DNA of 17,077 nucleotides from UBA1723 sp018066165 (GTDB taxonomy: Bacteria; Bacteroidota; Bacteroidia; Bacteroidales; Paludibacteraceae): assembly GCA_018066165.1 (NCBI GenBank), contig JAGHRX010000190.1, positions 1-17,077 of the forward strand, read 5' to 3'. The notes under the pieces were generated by a model. The model made no database searches, was not told the DNA's origin, and saw nothing but the letters and a program-made list of their open reading frames with translations. The translations under genes and the position numbers were made by a program. Positions 1 to 6,746 of this stretch are shown piece by piece. The number at the start of each line of letters is the position of its first letter. The first letter of the stretch is position 1.

Positions 1-22
1 ACGCACGTCCGTGCGTCTCTAC
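1..22. repeat. Partial GTAGAGAC-type palindromic intergenic repeat
   Basis: These 22 bases are identical to 664-685, on the other side of the CvpA gene. The unit holds a 7-bp inverted repeat (ACGCACG, spacer TC, CGTGCGT) followed by TCTCTAC. It is probably one arm of a larger palindrome whose other half lies left of the window. The two copies flank the CvpA gene in the same orientation. Mobilisation by a REP-associated transposase is inference; no such gene is present here. Confidence 0.7.
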
Positions 23-75
23 GAGAGATGCTCTAATCTTCTTTATTAATCATTAACTTTTAATTATTAACTAAT

Positions 76-627
76 TTGAATTGGCTTGATTTCTTAATTC
101 TCTTGCTTGTCGTAGCAGGAATGGTGAGAGGATTTTCAAAAGGACTTATTTTTGAGCTTTCGGGATTGGTAGGACTTAACATTGCCGTATACGTTTCAAG
201 ATACCACAGCTCTCCATTTGCGGAGTTTATACATGGATTCTTCAATGTAGGTATGGAGTATTGCCCAGCGTTGGGAATGATAATGGCATTCATAGTTTCG
301 CTAATATTGGTAAAGGTGTTGGCTATGTGTGCTCAGAAACTTATTAAAGCCATCAGCCTTGGTTGGCTTAACAGTTTGCTTGGTGCTTTGATATCTATTG
401 TCAAGTATACTTTGGTGATCAGTGTCGTATTAAATGTGTTGGGGCCAATCAATGAGAAGCTTCATATTCTGGATGGAAAACATTCGGAAGGTTCTGTGTT
501 GTGTGAACCAGTCACTAAGTTTGCTCCTGCAATTCTCCCTATGCTTAATATCAATGAGTTGTTTAATATTCCAAAGAATGTTGAAGACTCGATGAAGAAC
601 GAAAAAGAGAAAAAGACCGAGAAATAA
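76..627 (+). CDS. CvpA family inner-membrane protein
   Basis: This 183-residue protein opens with NWLDFLILLLVVAGMVRGFSKG, a typical CvpA-family start in which a short hydrophobic helix is followed by a G-x-x-K/R-G motif. About four membrane segments are visible, near residues 5-17, 23-42, 66-86 and 97-122. The tail (about 165-183) is charged and lysine/glutamate rich, and probably cytoplasmic. The family is named after a protein needed for colicin V production in E. coli; its general role is envelope-related and not settled. The start is TTG at 76: an in-frame TAA lies at 61-63, and the next ATG, at 121, would remove the conserved N-terminus. It stands alone between two copies of a palindromic repeat. 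Family is fairly sure, function is not. Confidence 0.85.
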   Translation: MNWLDFLILLLVVAGMVRGFSKGLIFELSGLVGLNIAVYVSRYHSSPFAEFIHGFFNVGMEYCPALGMIMAFIVSLILVKVLAMCAQKLIKAISLGWLNSLLGALISIVKYTLVISVVLNVLGPINEKLHILDGKHSEGSVLCEPVTKFAPAILPMLNINELFNIPKNVEDSMKNEKEKKTEK

Positions 628-663
628 TCTGAAGATTGGGCTTTGCCTACTCCTTTTTATCAG

Positions 664-718
664 ACGCACGTCCGTGCGTCTCTACAATACACACTCGTAG
701 AGACACACGGACGTGTGT
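664..718. repeat. Nested palindromic repeat (two GTAGAGAC arms)
   Basis: Two 22-base arms (664-685 and 697-718) are inverted copies of each other, matching at 20 of 22 positions around an 11-base loop. Each arm is itself a palindrome (ACGCACG-TC-CGTGCGT and ACACACG-GA-CGTGTGT), so the element could fold as one long hairpin or as two small ones. Both arms carry GTAGAGAC at the loop-proximal end. A short T-run follows at 720-723, so weak terminator activity after the CvpA gene is possible. The sequence before it (628-663) shows nothing recognisable. Confidence 0.8.
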
Positions 719-770
719 GTTTTGATTAATTTTTATCTGTGGTATGCTCGAATTTTGCATATTTAAACTC

Positions 771-778
771 TATTTTTG
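771..778 (+). promoter_or_regulatory. Candidate -7 promoter element for the AddB-like gene
   Basis: TATTTTTG matches the Bacteroidetes -7 consensus TAnnTTTG. A start of transcription a few bases downstream would give a leader of about 20 bases before the ATG at 807. No good -33 TTTG is seen at the expected 19-21 base spacing; the nearest TTTG (754-757) is too close. It is therefore a candidate only. Confidence 0.45.
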
Positions 779-806
779 TAAAAAATAACGAATAAGTGTT
801 TTGTCT

Positions 807-3770
807 ATGGGGAAAGAATCTAAACCATTTTTGAAAATTGTTGCCGAGGATTTAAAGACTCATGATGATGTCGAAAGCAAATTGCTTGTTTTCCCCAACC
901 GTCGTGCGATATTGTTCTTCAATGAGTGTTGGGCTGATGAGTTTGACAAACCTGTTTTTGCCCCAGACTCAATCACTATTCAGGACTTGTTCCATTCGTT
1001 GTCACCATATAATGTGCCTGATGAACTTGCCCTTTTAATCGAGCTTTTCCATACGATCAAGGATACACATCCCGATATATTAGGTTCGGAGCCTAATTTT
1101 GACAAGTTTTATTTCTGGGGGCAGACGTTGCTATCCGATTTCGACGATATCGATAAAAACTGTGTGAATGCTCAGGCATTGTTCTCTAATGTAGCGGATT
1201 TACAGCATGTGAAAGATTTCTCTTTCCTTACCGATTCGCAGGTTAAGGTGTTGGAACATTTCTTCTCTACTTTCTCTGTCGACGCTCAGAATGAGAAAAT
1301 CCAGTTGTTTGCCAAACTATGGGAGAATCTATATTCTATTTATCTTGCATTTAAAGAGCGTCTACGGGGCAAAAGCCAAGCGTATGAAGGTATGCTGATG
1401 CTTGATGTTGTGGAACGCCTAAAAAGCGGTGAAATAGATGATTCTAAGTATGGAAAACTCGTTTTTATCGGATTTAATGTGCTGAGTCGAACAGAGTATG
1501 CGTTCTTCAAACGATATAGAGATTCCAAACGGGCTGACTTCTACTGGGATTACGATATCTACTATTCCGCACCAGAGTCGATTCAGGAAGCAGGACTCTT
1601 TATGCGTCAGAATATCGTCGACTTCCCGTCGTCGCTTAAAGATCCATCTTTATTCGACAACTATTCAAAGCCAAAGAAAATCAACTTCATCAGCACTTCT
1701 TCTGACAGTGCTCAGGCTGGTTATGTGTCTAAGTTTTTAAGCAATACTGCTGATATTATTGTTGATGAAAAGAGCGGTGAAAAGGAGAAAATTGATAGAA
1801 GAACAGCAGTTGTACTTTGTGACGAGACATTGCTTTTGCCTGTATTGCATTCAATACCAAATGATAAAGAGATGGCGTTGAATGTGACTATGGGATTCCC
1901 CGTGTCGCAAACACCAATCACAAGTTTGATCAATGCTCTTGCTAATTATCATGTCTATCTTGACGAGAGAAGACCAAAGACTGTGGCGTTGTCGTTGATC
2001 GAGCCAATTGCAAACCACTCTTATATCAAAACTGTTTTCCCTGAGGTGACAGATAAGGTGGCTCTCATGAAGAGAGAAAGGAATCTCTTTCCTGCTGTAT
2101 CAACCTTTGAAAACGATGATGATTTGTCGTTACTCTTAAAACCTGCGGTGGATTCGACTGAATTTATCGACAGATTGAAGAAGGTCTTGATTAAGATCTC
2201 CAACCATGAGACTCACTATTCTCTATATTCTGACCTTTATAATGAATCTTTATTCCGCGTCTACAATATCCTTGTGAGATTCGCTGATGAGGTTTGTTCG
2301 GAAGATTTATCGATGAGTGTTGCACTGACATCCCAACTTTTGATGAAGGTCGTTGCTCAGACAAAAGTGCCTTTCCACGGAGAACCGATCGAAGGATTGC
2401 AGGTGATGGGATTCTTGGAGACTCGTGGATTGGATTTCTCACATATCTGTTTGCTATCCGCGTCGAACAAACAACTTCCTCCTTCAGCTGAGATTACCTC
2501 ATTCATACCTCATTCAATTCGTGCCGGATTTGAGATGACGTCGGTGGAGCAGAAAAATGCGTTGTTCGCATACTATTTCTACCGTTTGATTCAAAGAGCT
2601 GAAGATGTCACACTTGTTTATAATTCATCTTGTGACAGCCAGACTACCGATGGCCAGATGAGTCGATACATGCTTCAAATGCTTGTGGAAAATAAGAATT
2701 TCGAGATTAAGAAGTACGATATTGAAAATGTTGTGCCATCTATCTCTGCTGAAGCGTGGAGTGTAAAAAACAACGATGAAATCGTAAAAAAATTATTGGA
2801 TAGATTCTCAACTAATCCGGAGAGACCATTGTCACCGTCGGCAATCAATATCTATTTTGAGTGCCCGTTGAAATTCTATTTCAAATATGCGTTAGGCTTA
2901 AAGGAACCTGATCAGGATGACGACGGAATCTCTTCTACTGATATGGGAACAATCTTTCATGCTGTCATGGAGGAGATCTACTCTGGTCTTGTTAAAAAGA
3001 AAGGAATGTCCATTTCACCGTCGGATTTGACATCTTTGACCAATGCTGATCTTTATTCTATCATTGATCACTTTATCAATGTTCATTATTATAAGGTTGA
3101 AAAGTTTAAGACTTTGCCGAAGACAGTATCTCAGTTTCATGGCCATCTGTTAGTGGCGAGAGACCTACTTTTGGAGTTTGTCCGCAAACAGCTTGTCATA
3201 GATTCAAGATTGAAAGACTTGAATTATGTGGCATCTGAGGAAAAAGTTGTAGCACCGATAGAGGTCGACGTGAATGGAGAGAAACATCAGATCTATGTCG
3301 GAGGCGTGGTCGACCGTCAGGATTCAGTCGACGGTGGAAAACGAAGGATTGTCGATTACAAGACAGGTGGAGACAAACCGTCGTCGATAAAATCAATTGA
3401 TGATTTGTTTGCTTATACCAACAGAAAGAAGGTACATTATCAATTGCAGATTTTGATATACTCTTCGCTTATTCATAAGATTAAAGGTGTCGACGTCGCT
3501 CCTGTTTTGGATTTTGTCAATCAGAAAACAGATGATGTGGAGTGTGTACTCAGTTTATCCAAAGAGGTTATCGGAGACAAAGGAAAACCAAAAAAAATCG
3601 ACGAGCCAATACTCGTCAATGACGAATTCTGCGATGAATTCGATGGTAAATTAAAAAATGCGTTGTCGGATATCTTCAATGTCAACAGAGATTTCACGCA
3701 AACAGAGGAACCTGAGAAATTCTGCGATATGTGTGCATTTATGCAGATTTGTAGAAAAAGAAAAGAGTAA
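807..3770 (+). CDS. addB: AddB-like PD-(D/E)XK nuclease with Fe-S cysteines
   Basis: This 987-residue protein looks like the AddB half of an AddAB (RecBCD-type) nuclease that processes double-strand breaks. The N-terminus has an AddB-like strand, LLVFPNRRAILFF, in place of a Walker A loop, so the helicase part is probably inactive. The C-terminal nuclease appears intact: His 718 in GTIFHAVMEEI, Asp 836 in GGVVDR, Asp 850 and Lys 852 in IVDYKTG, and a Gln/Tyr motif near 879. Four cysteines (686, then 973, 976 and 982 as C-x2-C-x5-C) bracket the nuclease, as in the AddB Fe-S cluster. The start at ATG 807 is preferred over the TTG at 801, six bases upstream; an in-frame stop lies at 786-788. No addA partner is next to it. 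The nuclease call is sure; the AddB assignment is likely. Confidence 0.85.
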   Translation: MGKESKPFLKIVAEDLKTHDDVESKLLVFPNRRAILFFNECWADEFDKPVFAPDSITIQDLFHSLSPYNVPDELALLIELFHTIKDTHPDILGSEPNFDKFYFWGQTLLSDFDDIDKNCVNAQALFSNVADLQHVKDFSFLTDSQVKVLEHFFSTFSVDAQNEKIQLFAKLWENLYSIYLAFKERLRGKSQAYEGMLMLDVVERLKSGEIDDSKYGKLVFIGFNVLSRTEYAFFKRYRDSKRADFYWDYDIYYSAPESIQEAGLFMRQNIVDFPSSLKDPSLFDNYSKPKKINFISTSSDSAQAGYVSKFLSNTADIIVDEKSGEKEKIDRRTAVVLCDETLLLPVLHSIPNDKEMALNVTMGFPVSQTPITSLINALANYHVYLDERRPKTVALSLIEPIANHSYIKTVFPEVTDKVALMKRERNLFPAVSTFENDDDLSLLLKPAVDSTEFIDRLKKVLIKISNHETHYSLYSDLYNESLFRVYNILVRFADEVCSEDLSMSVALTSQLLMKVVAQTKVPFHGEPIEGLQVMGFLETRGLDFSHICLLSASNKQLPPSAEITSFIPHSIRAGFEMTSVEQKNALFAYYFYRLIQRAEDVTLVYNSSCDSQTTDGQMSRYMLQMLVENKNFEIKKYDIENVVPSISAEAWSVKNNDEIVKKLLDRFSTNPERPLSPSAINIYFECPLKFYFKYALGLKEPDQDDDGISSTDMGTIFHAVMEEIYSGLVKKKGMSISPSDLTSLTNADLYSIIDHFINVHYYKVEKFKTLPKTVSQFHGHLLVARDLLLEFVRKQLVIDSRLKDLNYVASEEKVVAPIEVDVNGEKHQIYVGGVVDRQDSVDGGKRRIVDYKTGGDKPSSIKSIDDLFAYTNRKKVHYQLQILIYSSLIHKIKGVDVAPVLDFVNQKTDDVECVLSLSKEVIGDKGKPKKIDEPILVNDEFCDEFDGKLKNALSDIFNVNRDFTQTEEPEKFCDMCAFMQICRKRKE

Positions 3771-3775
3771 ATTTA

Positions 3776-3783
3776 TAATTTTG
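3776..3783 (+). promoter_or_regulatory. Candidate -7 promoter element for the YD-repeat gene
   Basis: TAATTTTG matches TAnnTTTG exactly and begins six bases after the AddB-like stop codon. A TTTG lies at 3748-3751, but its 24-base spacing is longer than the usual 19-21. Transcription would be expected to begin near 3787-3790, inside the 5' arm of the terminator hairpin, so this promoter's own transcripts would lack a complete hairpin. The enclosing 15-mer ATTTATAATTTTGTA (3771-3785) recurs on the minus strand just after purD. Confidence 0.5.
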
Positions 3784-3784
3784 T

Positions 3785-3813
3785 AGAGACATTGAAAACA
3801 TGTCTCTTTTTTT
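3785..3813 (+). terminator. Intrinsic terminator after the AddB-like gene
   Basis: An 8-bp stem, AGAGACAT (3785-3792) pairing with ATGTCTCT (3800-3807), encloses a 7-base loop and is followed by an unbroken T-run through 3813. This is a textbook rho-independent terminator on the + strand. It contains the ATG at 3800, which argues strongly against that codon being used. The stem starts with the same GTAGAGAC word found in the palindromic repeats, so it may descend from one. Confidence 0.75.
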
Positions 3814-3832
3814 GGTTTTAAAATATCAGTTT

Positions 3833-4831
3833 ATGGAAATAATAATAAGATCACTATTTTTTACTCTGGCTGCAGTAATATTATACAAAGTGGCAGTCTT
3901 TATAACAACAAAAGTGAAAGGAAATAGAAATTTGATTTTGGATTCTCAAGATATCAAAACAAATGTTTATGACTTTTTCATGAAACATTTGCCAAATCTT
4001 GTTGAAGAGAAAGAAAACTACGAAGGAAAGGTGAAGTCAATTCGTAGGTATTATACGACATTAAAAGGAGACACTGCAAAAAAAGGTAATCTTAGTTTTG
4101 TTGCAAACTATAATGAAAATCAAAAGATTGTCGATGCTCTACAATACGATGCTAAGGGACAATTAGATAACCATACCATCTATGATTACGATAGTAATTG
4201 TAATCTTCTTTTGGTAAAGGAAATTATGAATGATGGAAAGGAGTTGATTACAGAACGTAATACATATAATGATAAGAATCAAAACGTTGAATCAATATCG
4301 TATGATGAGGATGGAAGCATTTGCTCTATTTTACGTAGTCAGTACGATGAACGTGGAAATTGCATAGCTTGGGAGATAGAAGATCCTATGAATGGAGTTT
4401 CTCAAATAACTCGTTATACTTGTACTTATGACAAAAATGACAGAGAGGTGGAGCGTTTGATAGAAGATTCTCTTTCAGGAGAAAAATCAAAAGAACTCTG
4501 TACTTATGATAGTAAAGGTAATGTTAAGGAGATGAAGGTGATAAATGTTGTGAGCGGTGAAGAAGAGTCTAGAGATGTTTACTATTATAATACAAATAAC
4601 AAGGTGTCTGAGATTGTCTCTTATAAAGGGGCTGAAATTACGGAAAAAGAAGATTATTCCTATGATCATAACAACCGAGAGGTAGAACGTCGTGTATATG
4701 ACAAATTAGGCAATCTTAAATCAAAAACAGTCAATTCGTACGACGAAAAAGGAAGCCTATGCGGCTTCCAAAAGTATGAGAACGGAGTCTTGGTTTTCTG
4801 TTATTTGGATGAAATAGAATATTACGATTGA
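3833..4831 (+). CDS. Membrane-anchored YD/RHS-like repeat protein, function unknown
   Basis: From ATG 3833 the product is 332 residues. It has a single N-terminal membrane segment (about residues 5-25) without a lipobox or clear cleavage site, then a region of tandem repeats about 25-28 residues long. At least seven units carry a Y-D/N-x-x-G/N core: YDSNCN, YNDKNQN, YDERGN, YDKNDRE, YDSKGN, YNTNNK, YDHNNRE, YDEKGS. This resembles RHS/YD repeats, which form beta-strand shells in large surface proteins, but the protein is far too short for an RHS toxin and has no toxin domain. It is best read as a small anchored repeat protein, perhaps a binding or scaffold surface. An ATG at 3800 is in frame but lies inside the terminator hairpin. 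The gene is visibly richer in A/T than its neighbours, suggesting accessory origin. Its stop directly abuts the stop of the convergent ABC-F gene. Function not recognised. Confidence 0.75.
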   Translation: MEIIIRSLFFTLAAVILYKVAVFITTKVKGNRNLILDSQDIKTNVYDFFMKHLPNLVEEKENYEGKVKSIRRYYTTLKGDTAKKGNLSFVANYNENQKIVDALQYDAKGQLDNHTIYDYDSNCNLLLVKEIMNDGKELITERNTYNDKNQNVESISYDEDGSICSILRSQYDERGNCIAWEIEDPMNGVSQITRYTCTYDKNDREVERLIEDSLSGEKSKELCTYDSKGNVKEMKVINVVSGEEESRDVYYYNTNNKVSEIVSYKGAEITEKEDYSYDHNNREVERRVYDKLGNLKSKTVNSYDEKGSLCGFQKYENGVLVFCYLDEIEYYD

Positions 4832-6730
4832 TTACGATATCTTTTCGTTCAATTCAAGCCAAATCATCTCCTTTTCATCGAGTTCTTCGATCACTTCCTG
4901 CATTCTGCTCGACAATTTCATGATTTCGTCGTTGCTCATCTGCTCTCCGCTTCCAAGTCGATCCTCGATCTCTTTTTTCTCTTTGCTGAGCTTGTCGATG
5001 TCAATCTCGGTTTGCTCAAGTAGACGTTGCTCTTTGTAGCTCAACTTCGGTTTGTCCATCGCAGTGTTGCGCTCACGTTTTGGAGCAGCTTCTGCTGGTT
5101 TTGCATTCTTTTCTTTCTCAGCTTTCTCCTTTTCATCGGACATATCCTTCCAGATGCGGTAGTCTGTATAGTTGCCAGGGAAGTCTTTAATTGAACTGTC
5201 TGGGTTGAACACAAACAAGTGATCCACGATTCTGTCCATGAAGTAACGGTCGTGGCTTACGATTAGCACGTTGCCCTTAAACTCCATCAAGTACTCCTCA
5301 AGCACTGATAGCGTTGCGATGTCAAGGTCGTTGGTTGGCTCGTCGAGGATTAAGAAATTCGGATTCTCCATCAACACTCGGCAAAGCTGTAGTCGACGTT
5401 TCTCTCCACCTGACAATTTATAGATATAGTCGTGCTGGCGGCTTGGGGCAAACAAGAATCTGCTCAACAAATTAGTGGCAGATAGCTTAACACCCTGTTG
5501 CACCTCCACCTGATCTGCAATCTCAGAAATGTATTCCACTACTTTTAGCGATTCCTTGAATTTAGGAAGCTCCTGGCTGTAGTAGCCAAAACGAACCGTC
5601 TGACCAATAGTGATCTCTCCACTGTCTGGCTGGACTTCGTTAAGAATCATCTTTAGCAACGTCGTCTTTCCAGATCCGTTTGTGCCAACGATTCCGACTT
5701 TCTCTCCTTTAGCGAAATTGTAGTAGAAATCTTTTAAAAGCACCTTTTCATCGTACTTTTTAGAAATGTAGTTAAGTTCGATGATTTTTGTCCCGATATG
5801 GTTGGATTTAGACGCAAGAGTCAACTCTGATTCTGAACGAACACTCTTTAGTCTCTTCTCAATGACGTCGAATCTATCGATACGGCTACGTGATTTTCCA
5901 CCGCGTGCCTGTGGCTGACGACGAATCCATTCCAACTCACGGCGGTAAGTGTTGCGAAGGTGCGCAAGAGTACGTTGCTCTAACTCCTCACGATGCTCTT
6001 TCTCCTCCAAGTAGTAGCTGTAGTTGCCTTGGTATGTGTAAATTTGAGTGTCTGCGATCTCAAAAATCTTATTGCAGACGTTATCAAGGAAATATCTGTC
6101 GTGTGTTACAAGTAAAAGGGCTTTCTTCTCTTTCACAAGCATCTCCTCAAGCCACTCTACCATGCCAAGGTCAAGGTGGTTGGTAGGCTCGTCAAGCACA
6201 AGCAAATCGTGGTCGGAAATGATAGCCGACGCCAAAGCCACACGTTTGCGGGCTCCACCTGATAGTGTGCTGATCTTCTGGTTGATGTCGCGTAGTCCAA
6301 GACGTGAAAGGGTAGAGATTACCGTTGTCTCAAGATTCCACGCGTTAAGAGCGTCCATCTTATGCGACAAATCAGAAATCACATCTGCATCCGCTCCATT
6401 GTTGATGGCGTTCTCGTATTCTTTGATGACAGTAGTGATTTCTCCAGATACGTGGCGAAGAGCACCGTCGAGGATACTCTCTCCATCGTTGAATTTTGGA
6501 TCTTGATCGAGAAAACTGATTTTCAGATCACGTCGACGGGTGATATTGCCTGAATCCTGTGGCTCCTCACCCAAGATGATTTTCATCAGCGTACTCTTTC
6601 CGCAACCGTTGCGTCCGATCAATGCAATCTTCTCTCCTACGTTGATAGTGAAGGTTACATTCTCAAAAAGGGCCAAGTCACCGAAGTTTTTGCTGACTTG
6701 CTGTATCTGAATTAGGTTTTCGTCTGTCAT
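4832..6730 (-). CDS. ABC-F family ATPase, Uup-like
   Basis: This 632-residue protein has two ATP-binding cassettes in one chain and no membrane segments, the hallmark of ABC-F proteins, which act on ribosomes rather than transport. Cassette 1 has Walker A GRNGCGKST (39-47), signature LSGGARKR and Walker B LLVLDEPTNHLD. Cassette 2 has GTNGSGKTT, LSGGEKRR and FLILDEPTNDLD. The inter-domain linker contains YRRELEWIRRQPQARGGKS, the conserved ABC_tran_Xtn motif. After cassette 2 comes a K/A/E-rich linker (about 525-560) and then a coiled-coil tail, as in Uup. Length is close to E. coli Uup. It lies 16 bases downstream of mnmG and is the last gene of the minus-strand run. A resistance-type ABC-F is less likely given the Uup-like tail. 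The ABC-F call is sure, the subfamily likely. Confidence 0.93.
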   Translation of the reverse strand: MTDENLIQIQQVSKNFGDLALFENVTFTINVGEKIALIGRNGCGKSTLMKIILGEEPQDSGNITRRRDLKISFLDQDPKFNDGESILDGALRHVSGEITTVIKEYENAINNGADADVISDLSHKMDALNAWNLETTVISTLSRLGLRDINQKISTLSGGARKRVALASAIISDHDLLVLDEPTNHLDLGMVEWLEEMLVKEKKALLLVTHDRYFLDNVCNKIFEIADTQIYTYQGNYSYYLEEKEHREELEQRTLAHLRNTYRRELEWIRRQPQARGGKSRSRIDRFDVIEKRLKSVRSESELTLASKSNHIGTKIIELNYISKKYDEKVLLKDFYYNFAKGEKVGIVGTNGSGKTTLLKMILNEVQPDSGEITIGQTVRFGYYSQELPKFKESLKVVEYISEIADQVEVQQGVKLSATNLLSRFLFAPSRQHDYIYKLSGGEKRRLQLCRVLMENPNFLILDEPTNDLDIATLSVLEEYLMEFKGNVLIVSHDRYFMDRIVDHLFVFNPDSSIKDFPGNYTDYRIWKDMSDEKEKAEKEKNAKPAEAAPKRERNTAMDKPKLSYKEQRLLEQTEIDIDKLSKEKKEIEDRLGSGEQMSNDEIMKLSSRMQEVIEELDEKEMIWLELNEKIS

Positions 6731-6746
6731 TTTCTTTTTCTAAAGG

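Noticed and set aside
801..806. TTG start two codons upstream of the AddB-like ATG
   Set aside because: ATG 807 is only two codons later and is the stronger start codon; no family conservation supports the extra residues.
3800..3832. ATG at 3800 as start of the YD-repeat protein
   Set aside because: It lies in the 3' arm of a strong terminator hairpin followed by a T-run. ATG 3833 gives a normal short N-terminus before the membrane segment.
3833..4831. RHS-type polymorphic toxin
   Set aside because: YD-like repeats are present, but there is no RHS core motif, toxin tip, secretion adaptor or immunity gene, and the protein is only 332 residues.
6048..6506. 152-codon open frame on the + strand
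   Set aside because: It is fully antisense to the conserved first cassette of the ABC-F gene, with low-complexity Ser/Arg-rich content typical of a shadow frame.
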